From Dehalococcoidia bacterium (GTDB taxonomy: Bacteria; Chloroflexota; Dehalococcoidia; DSTF01; JACRBR01), in NCBI GenBank assembly GCA_040902535.1, contig JBBDXD010000024.1:1-64000 (forward strand): a stretch of DNA of 64,000 nt, in the 5' to 3' direction. This document shows, piece after piece, positions 50,691-59,018 of this stretch; the stretch's first letter is position 1; each line of letters begins with the position of its first letter. The position numbers and the translations under genes were made by a program. The notes beneath the pieces were generated by a model that worked only from the letters and a program-made list of their open reading frames with translations, made no database searches and was not told the origin of the DNA.

Positions 50691-50776
50691 GGGACGTCGG
50701 ACGTCAGGAGTCGGAGGTAGGGGCCGGAGTGGCCGTCTCCCGACGACTCCCGCCTATCTATCAGCGTCCTGATCCG

Positions 50777-50782
50777 TAGAAT
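50777..50782 (+). promoter_or_regulatory. -10 element of the PIG-L gene, leaderless arrangement
   Basis: TAGAAT ends 8 nt before the ATG at 50791. Upstream, 50692-50740 contains GACGTCGGACGTCAGGAGTC-type short repeats. Confidence 0.5.
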
Positions 50783-50790
50783 GGGTGGCG

Positions 50791-51606
50791 ATGAAGCGGG
50801 TGCTTGTCTTCGAGGCGCACGGCGACGACATGGAGTTCTTCGCGGGGGGGACGATCGCGAAGTTCGCCGAGGCGGGGCACGCCGTCACGCTGGTCTGCGC
50901 GACGGACAACGACAAGGGCTCGTTCGAGCTGAGCGCCGATGAATTGCGCGCCGTGCGCGACCGCGAGTTGCGGGGCGCGGCGGACGTGCTGGGCGTCGGG
51001 AAGGTGATCCCGCTGGGCTACTCGGACGGCGACCTGGCGTATGACGTGCCATCGCGTGACCTGCGGGGTCAATTCATGCGGATCATCCGCGAGGAGCGGC
51101 CGGACATCGTCTTCACGTGGGATCCGTTCACCCCATACGAGGGGCACCCGGACCATCGCGCCGTGGCGACGGCGGCGAGCGAAGCGGCGAACTTCGCGCA
51201 CTTTCCGAACTTTCACCCGGAGCACATGGAGGACGGGCTGGAGCCGCATTACGTCGGCGAGCAGTGGTACTTCGCCAAGTCGCCGCGCGACCAGAACAAG
51301 TTCGTCGACATCGATGGCACGATCGACAAGAAGATCGCGGCGCTCCACGCACACGAGGCGCAGATGGTGCTCACAGTGGCGAGCATGCAGTTCGAGCTGC
51401 GTGCATCGGGGCTGGACGTGCCGTGGCTCGCCGAACTGGACGCGCACGACTATCACGCCGCGATCGACAAGCAGATGCGTGCGGCGGGGAAGGCGGTCGC
51501 GAAGCGCAGCGGACTGCCCTGTACCTATGCCGAGGGCTTCCGCCGCACGCGGTTCGGCGGCATCGAATCGCTGGCGAAGGGCCAGACGATCGCGGAGGAC
51601 GTGTAA
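50791..51606 (+). CDS. PIG-L/LmbE family N-deacetylase
   Basis: A 271-residue zinc-dependent deacetylase. The first motif, usually AHPDD, reads VFEAHGDDMEFFAGGTIA, with Gly replacing Pro but the metal-binding His and Asp kept. The third ligand is in YEGHPDHRAVATAASEA. Such enzymes deacetylate GlcNAc-containing compounds, including precursors of thiols and glycolipids. An in-frame GTG at 50785 is an alternative start. The next gene begins immediately after its TAA, followed by a HAD gene, forming a three-gene operon probably for a sugar derivative. Confidence 0.9.
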   Translation: MKRVLVFEAHGDDMEFFAGGTIAKFAEAGHAVTLVCATDNDKGSFELSADELRAVRDRELRGAADVLGVGKVIPLGYSDGDLAYDVPSRDLRGQFMRIIREERPDIVFTWDPFTPYEGHPDHRAVATAASEAANFAHFPNFHPEHMEDGLEPHYVGEQWYFAKSPRDQNKFVDIDGTIDKKIAALHAHEAQMVLTVASMQFELRASGLDVPWLAELDAHDYHAAIDKQMRAAGKAVAKRSGLPCTYAEGFRRTRFGGIESLAKGQTIAEDV

Positions 51607-52554
51607 GTGAAGCTCGGCTGCAGTTCGTGGTCGTACCAGGCGGCGTTTCGCGACGGACGCATTGACCTGCGCGAATGGGTGCGGATCTGCGCCGAGGAGT
51701 TGGAGCTGGACGGCGTCGAGCTGGTCGATGTGCACTTCCCGACGACCGATGCCGTGTATCTTCGCGACCTGAAGAAGTTGTGTACCGACCTGCAGCTCAC
51801 GATCGCCGGCGTGGCCGTCACCAACGACTTCGGGCCGTCGGAGAAGCGGGCGCTGGAGACGCAGCACGTGAAGCAGTGGTGTGACGTCGCGGCGTACCTG
51901 GGAGCGCCGGTCGTGCGCGTGTTCGCCGGCTGGGTGCCGCCGCAACGGCTGGAGCAGGATCCGGGGCGGATCGTCGGGTTCGTGCGCAAGGTGCTCGGGA
52001 CGAAGGCGCCGAACACGCGCCGGCTCTGGTCGGACATCACGTGGGCGCTGCGGCAGTGCGCGGATTACGCGGGGGAGCGTGGCGTCGTGCTGGCGATTCA
52101 GAATAACCGCGCCGACGGCGTCGTCGGCTCGGCTCAACAACTGGAGCAGTGTGTACACGACGTGGGGTCGCCGTGGCTGCGCATCTGTCTCGATCCGGCG
52201 GATCTCGCCGACCGCGCGGGCGTCGAGGCGGCGATGGGGCGCGTCGTGCAGACGCACGCGAAGCTCCGCGACGTGCGCGACGACGGCAGCGACGCGAGCA
52301 TCCACTGGCCCGAACTTCTGCGCATGCTGAGGCTGGGGCGATACCGCGGATTCGTGCTCCTGGACTACGAGGGCGGGGAGGATCCGGAGACGGCGGTGCC
52401 GCGCGCCTCGCGGTACATCCGCGGCATCCTGCACCTGCTGCAACGACAGCAACTGCTCGCCGCCGGTGGCGCCGACGGCGCCTCGCGCGACAACGGGGCC
52501 GTGCTGGTCGAGACGGAACTCGTCGCGCCGGTCGAGATCCGCGCCGCACGTTGA
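51607..52554 (+). CDS. Sugar phosphate isomerase/epimerase (TIM barrel)
   Basis: A 315-residue AP endonuclease 2-like TIM barrel. It opens MKLGCSSWSYQAAFRDGRID and has strands DGVELVDVHFPTTDA, APVVRVFAGWVPP, VVLAIQNNRAD and LRICLDPADLADRAG, then THAKLRDVRDDGSDASIHWP and the C-terminal glutamate FVLLDYEGGEDPETAVP. The histidine and acidic residues at strand ends fit a divalent-metal isomerase. Substrate unknown. It starts directly after the PIG-L stop and its TGA overlaps the TTG of the HAD gene. Confidence 0.88.
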   Translation: MKLGCSSWSYQAAFRDGRIDLREWVRICAEELELDGVELVDVHFPTTDAVYLRDLKKLCTDLQLTIAGVAVTNDFGPSEKRALETQHVKQWCDVAAYLGAPVVRVFAGWVPPQRLEQDPGRIVGFVRKVLGTKAPNTRRLWSDITWALRQCADYAGERGVVLAIQNNRADGVVGSAQQLEQCVHDVGSPWLRICLDPADLADRAGVEAAMGRVVQTHAKLRDVRDDGSDASIHWPELLRMLRLGRYRGFVLLDYEGGEDPETAVPRASRYIRGILHLLQRQQLLAAGGADGASRDNGAVLVETELVAPVEIRAAR

Positions 52555-53300
52555 CCATCCGGGCAGTCATCTTCGACCTGGGGCACACGCTGTGGGACAT
52601 CGGCCACCCGGGCACATCGCTCGAGCGCGCCTACGCAGACATGCGCTCGACGCTGTGCGCACGCCTCGAACGCGACGATCTGCCCGAGGCAGCGGCGTTC
52701 CAGCGGGCGGTCTACGACGTGCTGGTCGCATCTTCGAAGACGTATTTCTCCGACGGTCCGAATCTCGATCAGCCGCCGTCGCACGTGTGGATCGACCGCG
52801 GTTGCCGCGCGATCGGCGTCGAACTGGAAGAGGCGCTGTTGCGGGAGATCACGCCGCCGCTGTTCGCGACGGAGCGCGACAGCCTGATCTGCGGCGACGG
52901 CACGCTGGACGCGGTACAGGCGCTCAGTGATGCCGGTTACGCGATCGGCTGCGTGACGAATACGCTCGCCGATACGGCGACGATCCGCGCGATGCTGCGC
53001 AAGCATGGCTTCGAGGACGTGATGCGGAGCGTCGTGGTGTCCGCGGACGAAGGCTGGCGGAAGCCGCACGCGTCGCTGTTCGAGAAGGCGCTGCGCGAGA
53101 CCGGCGTGGCGGCGCAGGAGGCGGTGTTCGTCGGCGACAGCCCGTTGCACGACATCGGCGGCGCGAAGGCTGTTGGGATGTGGGCGGTGCTGACGCGGCA
53201 GTACGTCGCGCGGCCGTACGAGGGGTTTGAGCCGCAGCCGGATGCGGTGATCGATCACGTGCGGGAGTTGGGGGACGTGCTCCAGCGCCTCGGGACGTAG
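52551..53300 (+). CDS. HAD family hydrolase
   Basis: A 249-residue haloacid dehalogenase-like hydrolase. Motif I reads VIFDLGHTLWDIG: the nucleophile Asp is present but the second Asp of DxD is Gly, a change seen in some HAD branches and one that may alter phosphatase activity. Motif II is in IGCVTNTLADTATI, the lysine is in EGWRKPHASLFEKAL, and motif IV is VFVGDSPLHDIGGAKAVG. A helical cap lies at residues 20-100. The start is TTG within the previous stop. It completes the PIG-L-isomerase-HAD operon. Confidence 0.88.
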   Translation: MTIRAVIFDLGHTLWDIGHPGTSLERAYADMRSTLCARLERDDLPEAAAFQRAVYDVLVASSKTYFSDGPNLDQPPSHVWIDRGCRAIGVELEEALLREITPPLFATERDSLICGDGTLDAVQALSDAGYAIGCVTNTLADTATIRAMLRKHGFEDVMRSVVVSADEGWRKPHASLFEKALRETGVAAQEAVFVGDSPLHDIGGAKAVGMWAVLTRQYVARPYEGFEPQPDAVIDHVRELGDVLQRLGT

Positions 53301-53334
53301 CTTCACCGACGCGAGAGGCGGGGTGCGACTACGC

Positions 53335-54522
53335 CTAGCCGCGCAGGCGGTCGCTGGAGGCGCGGGCGAGCGGGTTGACGGGGCGTGCGGCCTGGATCTT
53401 CGCTTGCTGTTCGCGCTCGACCTTCGCCTGTGCGAGGTCGGTCATCGCATTGTCGAGCAGGTCCCTGGCCGAGGTGCCGTCTTCCGGGAAGCAGACGATC
53501 GCCACCGATGCTTTCATTGGCTCCGGCGATCCATCGTCGCCGAACACAGATACCTGCGACAGGCTGGCGAGCAGTCGCGTCGTGACAGAGACGGCGGCGG
53601 CGCGGTTCGTTTCGGGCAGCAGCACGGCGAACTCATCGTCCTTCAACCGCGCGACGACTTCCGGCGGCGAGATCGCTTCCGCGAGGCTGACGGCGGCGCT
53701 GCGGAGCAGGCGGTCGCCCAGGGACTGGCCGTACTGCGCGTTAAAGGCGCCGAAGTCGTCGAGGTCGATGATGACGACCGAGAGGGCCTTCGCGTAGCGG
53801 CCGCAGCGGATCAGTTCGGCCTCGATCGCGTCGTTGATGTAGCGCTTGTTGTAGACCCAGGTGACGGGATCGATGTCGTTGAAGCGCGCCGTGTCCTCCT
53901 GCGTCGCGATGTCTCGCAGCGACAGCGTGAAGTGGCCGACGAGCAACTCCACGATCTCGGCGTCGAGGTCCGGCTTATCGAAGGCGAAGCCGACGACGCC
54001 GTAGGGCTCGCCTTCGACGAGCATCGGGACGAGCGCGACCTTCTTGATGCCCAGCTTGCGCTCGGCCTCCTGCCACACTTCAGCATCGATGACTCCGTCG
54101 AACAGCTCTGACATCGATTCGCGGAGCACGACTTCACCCTGTTCGATGATCAGGCGCCGGACGTGGTTGACCGGCATGTCCAATTCGAGCGCGGTCAAGT
54201 CTTCCTGCACGGCTTCCATCATGCGTTCGAGGCGCGGCTCGACGATGCCCTCCAGGGCGCTGGCGGTGAGCACGTCGCGCTTCTTATCGAGCAGCAGCGG
54301 GAAGACGAAGACAGCCTCGGTGACCTCAGGCGCGCGTTCGATGAAGGCGCCCAGCATCTCGTTCTGGCTGCCGGCGCTGTGCAGGAACAGCGAGAGGATC
54401 ACGAGGTCGAAGAGGCGACCCTCGCGGCCTTCCGGGCGGGAGGTAACAAGCGACTCGATGCCGATGAACGGCTCGGGCTCGTGATCGTTCTTGAGGTCCT
54501 TCTTGTGGGGTAGCCAGCGCAT
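53335..54522 (-). CDS. GAF-like/degenerate GGDEF protein
   Basis: A 395-residue cytoplasmic protein. The first 210 residues look like a GAF-type sensor (ALVPMLVEGEPYGVVGFAFD). The C-terminal GGDEF domain keeps DPVTWVYNKRYINDAIEAEL and SVVIIDLDDFGAFNAQYGQS, but the active loop reads RLKDDEFAVLLPE (KDDEF instead of GGDEF), so diguanylate cyclase activity is doubtful and a receptor or scaffold role is more likely. It follows the repeat-motif gene by 7 bp on the same strand, so the two form an operon. Confidence 0.85.
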   Translation of the reverse strand: MRWLPHKKDLKNDHEPEPFIGIESLVTSRPEGREGRLFDLVILSLFLHSAGSQNEMLGAFIERAPEVTEAVFVFPLLLDKKRDVLTASALEGIVEPRLERMMEAVQEDLTALELDMPVNHVRRLIIEQGEVVLRESMSELFDGVIDAEVWQEAERKLGIKKVALVPMLVEGEPYGVVGFAFDKPDLDAEIVELLVGHFTLSLRDIATQEDTARFNDIDPVTWVYNKRYINDAIEAELIRCGRYAKALSVVIIDLDDFGAFNAQYGQSLGDRLLRSAAVSLAEAISPPEVVARLKDDEFAVLLPETNRAAAVSVTTRLLASLSQVSVFGDDGSPEPMKASVAIVCFPEDGTSARDLLDNAMTDLAQAKVEREQQAKIQAARPVNPLARASSDRLRG

Positions 54523-54529
54523 GAGCGGC

Positions 54530-55765
54530 CTAATCCTCTGCCAGCTTCACCACGAAGGTGTGCTCATTGTGCTGCTCTACCTTCGCCTCCCGCGACATGG
54601 CGCGGCCGACGAACGTACCCAGTGCATCGCCATCGAGGTCGCCGTTGGTCTCGAGCGAGACGATGGCGACGCCGTTGTTGTAGCTGAGGAGCGACATATC
54701 CCTGACGCCGTCCATGCTGAGCAGCGCCCGGTGCAGCGGCACCAGGTCGACGCCTCGGCGCTTATCTTCGACGGTGATCCGGTATGTGCGCGGCAGGAGG
54801 TCGAGACCGCGCCGCGGCTCCACGTGGATGGGCGGCAGGGGCTCCGGCAGCGGCCGCGTATCGATCACTTCCGGCGCCGGGATCCGTTCAGCCAGTGCGG
54901 TGCGAGGCGCCGGCACGGCATCGCGGAGGATGGCGGGGCGGGGCGGGGCGGGCTGCCGCACTTCGGCGGGAACGTTTTCACGCACAGGGAGCGCCGAGAT
55001 CTGCGCCCGCTGCTGCTGCTGTGTCGCCGCGTGCTCGAGCGCATCGACGCGCGTGGTGAGTGCTGCGAGCGCGTGGTGTGCGTCGCGCAGGCTGCGTTCG
55101 AGACGCGCGATCGCGTCGTCGTTGGCGCTGACTTCCGAGACCGGCTCGAACGTGGCGATGTCGTCGCCATGTTCGGCCGCGACCGAAGCAACGACCGGAC
55201 TCTCTTCGACAGACGACCGCTCGTCGGTGACGGCGTCTTGCCGGTAGTCGTCATCGTCGTCGTAGCGGAGTTCCTGCGCGGCTTTCTGCGCTTGCACGCG
55301 GCGGATCGTCGCGGCGATGGCGTCTTCGTCCGGGGCTTCGGGTAGTCGCACTGCCTGGATCGTGTCCGCGACGGCGTCCGCGGCGGCCTTCTGCGCCTGG
55401 ACGCGTGCGATCGTGGCTGCGATGGCATCCTCGTCGGGGCCTGCCGGGCGGTGATCGTCCACGTCGTCTTCGACCATGGCATCGGCGTGCGGCGCTGCGT
55501 CATCGTGTGGCGTTGCTTCAACGGCGGCCTTCGCCTCGGCGACACGGCGAATCGTCGCCTGGATCAGGTCTTCGTGCGCGGCGTTCTCGGCGGACGGCGC
55601 AACGGCATCGCTGTCGGCGCCCGCGAAGGTCTGCAGGGGCGGCTCGCCGGTCTCTTCGGCGTCGTCGGGCGCGCCGGAGGCGTCCGTCTCATTTCGGGCG
55701 GCCTTAGCCTCGGCGACGCGGCGGATCGTCGCTTCGATGAGGTCCTCGTCGACGTTGTCTGGCAT
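54530..55765 (-). CDS. Protein with four DEDxIxATIRRVxAxKAA motifs and a C-terminal small domain
   Basis: A 411-residue protein that I cannot assign. An 18-residue motif occurs four times in the first 170 residues: DEDLIEATIRRVAEAKAA, HEDLIQATIRRVAEAKAA, DEDAIAATIARVQAQKAA and DEDAIAATIRRVQAQKAA, separated by acidic, disordered-looking linkers. A coiled coil (LERSLRDAHHALAALTTRVD) follows, then a Pro-rich linker and a C-terminal ferredoxin-like domain (YRITVEDKRRGVDLVPLHRA, LLSYNNGVAIVSLETNGDL). The repeats look like short docking helices. The operon with a degenerate GGDEF protein suggests a signalling scaffold, which is inference. Confidence 0.8.
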   Translation of the reverse strand: MPDNVDEDLIEATIRRVAEAKAARNETDASGAPDDAEETGEPPLQTFAGADSDAVAPSAENAAHEDLIQATIRRVAEAKAAVEATPHDDAAPHADAMVEDDVDDHRPAGPDEDAIAATIARVQAQKAAADAVADTIQAVRLPEAPDEDAIAATIRRVQAQKAAQELRYDDDDDYRQDAVTDERSSVEESPVVASVAAEHGDDIATFEPVSEVSANDDAIARLERSLRDAHHALAALTTRVDALEHAATQQQQRAQISALPVRENVPAEVRQPAPPRPAILRDAVPAPRTALAERIPAPEVIDTRPLPEPLPPIHVEPRRGLDLLPRTYRITVEDKRRGVDLVPLHRALLSMDGVRDMSLLSYNNGVAIVSLETNGDLDGDALGTFVGRAMSREAKVEQHNEHTFVVKLAED

Positions 55766-55892
55766 GCGCGCGCTCCCCTTCGATCCGGGCGGGACCGGAT
55801 ACCCTCACAGTAGGTTTTCGGCACAAAACGCGGGTAGCAACACTGCCGGACGGCCGGCGGCCCGATTTGGCACAGATTGGGGAGCGCTCGGT

Positions 55893-55898
55893 TACAAT
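55893..55898 (+). promoter_or_regulatory. -10 element of aroQ, leaderless arrangement
   Basis: TACAAT ends 7 nt before the ATG at 55906. An ATG at 55897 lies within the box itself, which supports 55906 as the real start. Confidence 0.55.
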
Positions 55899-55905
55899 GG
55901 CGCCG

Positions 55906-56346
55906 ATGCGCATCCTGCTGCTGAACGGGCCGAACCTGAACACGCTGGGCTCCCGCGAACCCGAGATCTACGGCACAGCCACCCTCTCAGACATCGAGCG
56001 TTCGGTGACGGATCGGGCGGCGGCGCTGGGCGCGGACGTGCGGGCGTTCCAGGCCAACAGCGAGGGCGACCTCATCGACTGGTTGCAGCGCGAGGCGCCT
56101 GAGGGCGATGCCCTGATCATCAATGCGGGCGCATATACGCATACGAGCGTGGCGCTCAGGGATGCCGTCGCGGCGTGCGCACTTCCCGTCATCGAGGTGC
56201 ACCTTTCGAACGTCTGGAGGCGCGAGGAGTTCCGGCACGAGTCGCTGCTGTCGCCGCTCGCATCGGGGATCATCGTCGGGCTGGGGCCGCAGGGCTACGT
56301 GCTCGCGGTCGATGCGCTCGGCCGCATGCTCAAGGGCACGGAGTGA
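55906..56346 (+). CDS. aroQ: 3-dehydroquinate dehydratase, type II
   Basis: Third enzyme of the shikimate pathway, removing water from 3-dehydroquinate. The 146-residue length is typical of type II. Signatures are MRILLLNGPNLNTLGSREPE with the catalytic tyrosine in EIYG, QANSEGDLIDWLQ, LIINAGAYTHTSVALRDAVA, VIEVHLSNVWRREEFRHES and the final histidine therein. The start at 55906 matches the usual MRILLLNGPNLN; TACAAT 7 nt upstream suggests a leaderless mRNA. No other aromatic-pathway gene is in the window. The peptidase gene follows 148 bp later. Confidence 0.94.
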   Translation: MRILLLNGPNLNTLGSREPEIYGTATLSDIERSVTDRAAALGADVRAFQANSEGDLIDWLQREAPEGDALIINAGAYTHTSVALRDAVAACALPVIEVHLSNVWRREEFRHESLLSPLASGIIVGLGPQGYVLAVDALGRMLKGTE

Positions 56347-56494
56347 CCTCGGCGCACGACGGCGCATCGATCATTATGCGTAGCGGACGCTTGCGCATCA
56401 GACGGACGACGCCGTCGAATTGACGGTGAGAGGAAGGCCGAAGCCCGCGCGTGGATCTCCACCATCTTCGACGCGGCGTAGCAAGGACGGGCAC

Positions 56495-57580
56495 ATGAAG
56501 ACACGCGTGGAGCGATTGCGCGGCGCGCTGACCAGGCACGAGCTGGATGCGGCGCTGATCTCGAACGGGCAGAACCGCCGTTATCTCAGCGGCTTCACCG
56601 GATCGGCGGGTTACTTGCTGATTGCGGCGGACGACGCCGTGATCGCGACGGACTTTCGTTACTACGAACAAAGCGCGCAACAGTCGCCGGACTTCCGGCT
56701 GCACAAGACCATCGGCGGCTTCGACGGTTGGGTGCCGCCGCTGCTGGAGGGTCTCGGCGGCAAGAAGATCGCGTTCGAAGCGGGGGACATGACGGTGGCC
56801 ACGCACCAGGCGTTCAAGAAAGCGCTCGGGTCGCTGCCGGAGGGCGACCGGCCGCAGTTGGCGCCGACGCCGAACCTGGTCGAATCCCTGCGCATCTTCA
56901 AAGAGCCCGAGGAGGTCGTCGCGCTGCAGCGGGCGGTGGACCTGGGCGATGCGGCGTTCACGGACGTCGCGCAGCGCGTCGAACCGGGGTGGACGGAGAA
57001 GCAGGTCGCGTGGGAGATCGAGAAATATATCCGTGAGCACGGCGGCGATGCCCTGTCGTTCGACACGATCGTGGCGGGCGGTCCGTGGGGCGCGATGCCG
57101 CACGCGTACCCGCGCGACCGCAAGCTCGAAGCCGGCGAGGGCGTGGTCATCGACATGGGCTGCGACGTCGACGGGTACATGTCGGACCTGACGCGCACGA
57201 TCTTCCTGGGGAAGCCGGACGATCAGTTCAAGAAGATCTACGACATCGTCCTGACGGCGCAACTCACGGCTGAGGAGATGGTGAAGCCTGGCATGACCGG
57301 CGAGGAGTGCCACATGATCGCGCACAACGTCATCGAAGCGGCGGGATACGGCGAGACGTTCGGGCACGGGCTTGGCCACGGGATCGGGCTGCAGGTACAC
57401 GAAGCGCCGCGCGTCGCGAGGACATCGAACGACGAGTTGAAGGACAACATGGTGTTCACGATCGAGCCGGGGATCTACGTGACCGGCTGGGGCGGCGTGC
57501 GCATCGAAGACATGGTGGTGCTGGAGAACGGCAAGGCACGCGTGATGAGCCGCGCGCCGAAGCTGCAGTTCGTGGGCTGA
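56495..57580 (+). CDS. Xaa-Pro aminopeptidase (M24B)
   Basis: A 361-residue pita-bread metallopeptidase that removes N-terminal residues preceding proline. An N-terminal creatinase-like domain (about 1-130, NRRYLSGFTGSAGYLLIAAD) precedes the catalytic domain. The metal ligands appear in VVIDMGCDVDGYMSDLTRTI (two Asp), GHGLGHGIGLQVHEAPRV (His), FTIEPGIYV and VRIEDMVVLENG (two Glu). AAGGA lies 8 nt before the ATG at 56495. It is followed 21 bp later by efp, a pairing frequent in bacteria. Confidence 0.92.
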   Translation: MKTRVERLRGALTRHELDAALISNGQNRRYLSGFTGSAGYLLIAADDAVIATDFRYYEQSAQQSPDFRLHKTIGGFDGWVPPLLEGLGGKKIAFEAGDMTVATHQAFKKALGSLPEGDRPQLAPTPNLVESLRIFKEPEEVVALQRAVDLGDAAFTDVAQRVEPGWTEKQVAWEIEKYIREHGGDALSFDTIVAGGPWGAMPHAYPRDRKLEAGEGVVIDMGCDVDGYMSDLTRTIFLGKPDDQFKKIYDIVLTAQLTAEEMVKPGMTGEECHMIAHNVIEAAGYGETFGHGLGHGIGLQVHEAPRVARTSNDELKDNMVFTIEPGIYVTGWGGVRIEDMVVLENGKARVMSRAPKLQFVG

Positions 57581-57601
57581 GCGGAGGAGTACCGGGCACA
57601 G

Positions 57602-58159
57602 ATGATCTCAACGGGCGACATGAAGCGCGGCGCGACTATCGAGCTGGATGGACGCGTCTACCAGGTGATGGAGTTCTCGCACATCAAGACGGGGCGCGGC
57701 TCGGCGCAGATGCGGATGAAGCTGCGCGACGTGCGCCGCGGCGACACGATCGAGAAGACGTTCCAGGCGGGCGAGAAGTGGCCGCGCGTGCGCGTCGAGC
57801 GGGTAGCGATGCAGCTCAGCTACGTCGACGGCGAGATGTACTACTTCATGAACACGGAGACGTACGACCAGGTGCCGCTGACGCTGGACCAGGTCGGCGA
57901 CGCGCGCTTCTACCTGGCCGAGAACGGCACTTGCGACGTGCTGTTCTTGGGCGACGAGGCGATCGGCATCGAGTTGCCGGCATCGGTGGTATTGCAGGTC
58001 GCGGAGTGCGAGCCGGGCGTGAAGGGCGACACCGCGACGGGCGCGACGAAGCCGGCGAAGATGTCGACGGGGCTCGTGGTGAACGTGCCGCTGTTCGTGA
58101 ACGAAGGCGACAAGATCAGGGTCAACACCGGCACGGGCGACTACCAGGAGCGCGCCTAG
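57602..58159 (+). CDS. efp: Elongation factor P
   Basis: EF-P binds the ribosome between the P and E sites and relieves stalling at polyproline. All three beta-barrel domains are present in 185 residues: the KOW domain MISTGDMKRGATIELDGRVY, the OB domain GEMYYFMNTETYDQVPLTLD, and the C-terminal domain ending NEGDKIRVNTGTGDYQERA. The loop tip that carries the modified residue reads HIKTGRGSAQMR, with Arg where E. coli has the modified Lys, so the modification type, if any, differs. The many Pro-rich linkers encoded in this window would need EF-P. GGAGGAG lies about 13 nt upstream. Confidence 0.95.
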   Translation: MISTGDMKRGATIELDGRVYQVMEFSHIKTGRGSAQMRMKLRDVRRGDTIEKTFQAGEKWPRVRVERVAMQLSYVDGEMYYFMNTETYDQVPLTLDQVGDARFYLAENGTCDVLFLGDEAIGIELPASVVLQVAECEPGVKGDTATGATKPAKMSTGLVVNVPLFVNEGDKIRVNTGTGDYQERA

Positions 58160-58193
58160 CGCGGGAAGCGGGAAGCGACTTGCCCGCCGCCAA

Positions 58194-58883
58194 CTATCGT
58201 CTGCCGGATCTCGCTAGCGTCAGCGCGCTGCCGACCGAGAGCGCGCCCAGCACCGCGAGCACGACTGCGAGCCAGTACCACCACGTATCGGTATCGCCGG
58301 GGCCTGCGCCGGCGTTCGGCGCGCCGACGGCTTGCGGCGCGGCGCCGCCTGTCGATGACGGCAACCCATCGCCAGGAGCGCCGATCGGGATCACTTCGAT
58401 GGGCGTCGGCGTGGCGGCGCCTCCCGGCGTCGCCGTGGCAACCGGGGTCTGCGGCGTAGTCGTGCTCTGCGGCGTCCTCGTGGCGGTGCGAGTTGGCGTG
58501 CCAGCGGACTGCGCCGTGTTCGTGGCGGTGGGCGCTGCCGCGGCAGCCACGACTACGGCGCCCGCCATCCCCTGCCCCTGTGCGGTGCCATGGAAGGTGC
58601 AGTAGTACGCGAACGAACCGGCGGTGTCGAACGTGCGCGCGAAGGTGCCCGTAAGCAGGTCCGCGCTGGCGAACGAGGCGTCGTTCGCGGTCACGTTGTG
58701 GGGGGACTGACCCACAAATGTCCACTCGACTTCATCGCCAACCTGAATGTTGACCATGGACGGATTGAAGACGAAGTCCTGTACGTCCACCGAAACGGTG
58801 GCGGCGTGGGCGCCGGGCGCCGCGACGAAGATGGTCGCGGCGGCAACGAGGAGGGTTGCGCCGATTGTGAACAAGGTCCGCAT
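58194..58883 (-). CDS. Exported cupredoxin (plastocyanin-like) with TPT linker and C-terminal membrane anchor
   Basis: A 229-residue protein. The signal peptide ends near APGAHA. The type I copper domain has VDVQDFVFNPSMVNIQVGDE, then ligands His in GQSPHNVTAND, Cys and His in FAYYCTFHG, and Met in QGMAGAVVV. A Thr/Pro linker (TPTRTATRTPQSTTTPQTPV) and Gly-rich stretch lead to one membrane helix (WWYWLAVVLAVLGALSVGSA). It probably shuttles electrons outside the membrane and may serve the same respiratory chain as the CopCD-cytochrome protein at 11770. It converges with efp. Confidence 0.9.
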   Translation of the reverse strand: MRTLFTIGATLLVAAATIFVAAPGAHAATVSVDVQDFVFNPSMVNIQVGDEVEWTFVGQSPHNVTANDASFASADLLTGTFARTFDTAGSFAYYCTFHGTAQGQGMAGAVVVAAAAAPTATNTAQSAGTPTRTATRTPQSTTTPQTPVATATPGGAATPTPIEVIPIGAPGDGLPSSTGGAAPQAVGAPNAGAGPGDTDTWWYWLAVVLAVLGALSVGSALTLARSGRR

Positions 58884-59018
58884 GCCGATCTCTTCCTGAG
58901 GCTTCGCCCGCCGGGGTCCTTAACGTGAGGGATACGATGCTACGGAGCGGCCGGATTGCTGGCCGCTTCGGCGCATCGATACAATGCGCCGATTCCAGTG
59001 AGTGACCGAGGAGGCTCC

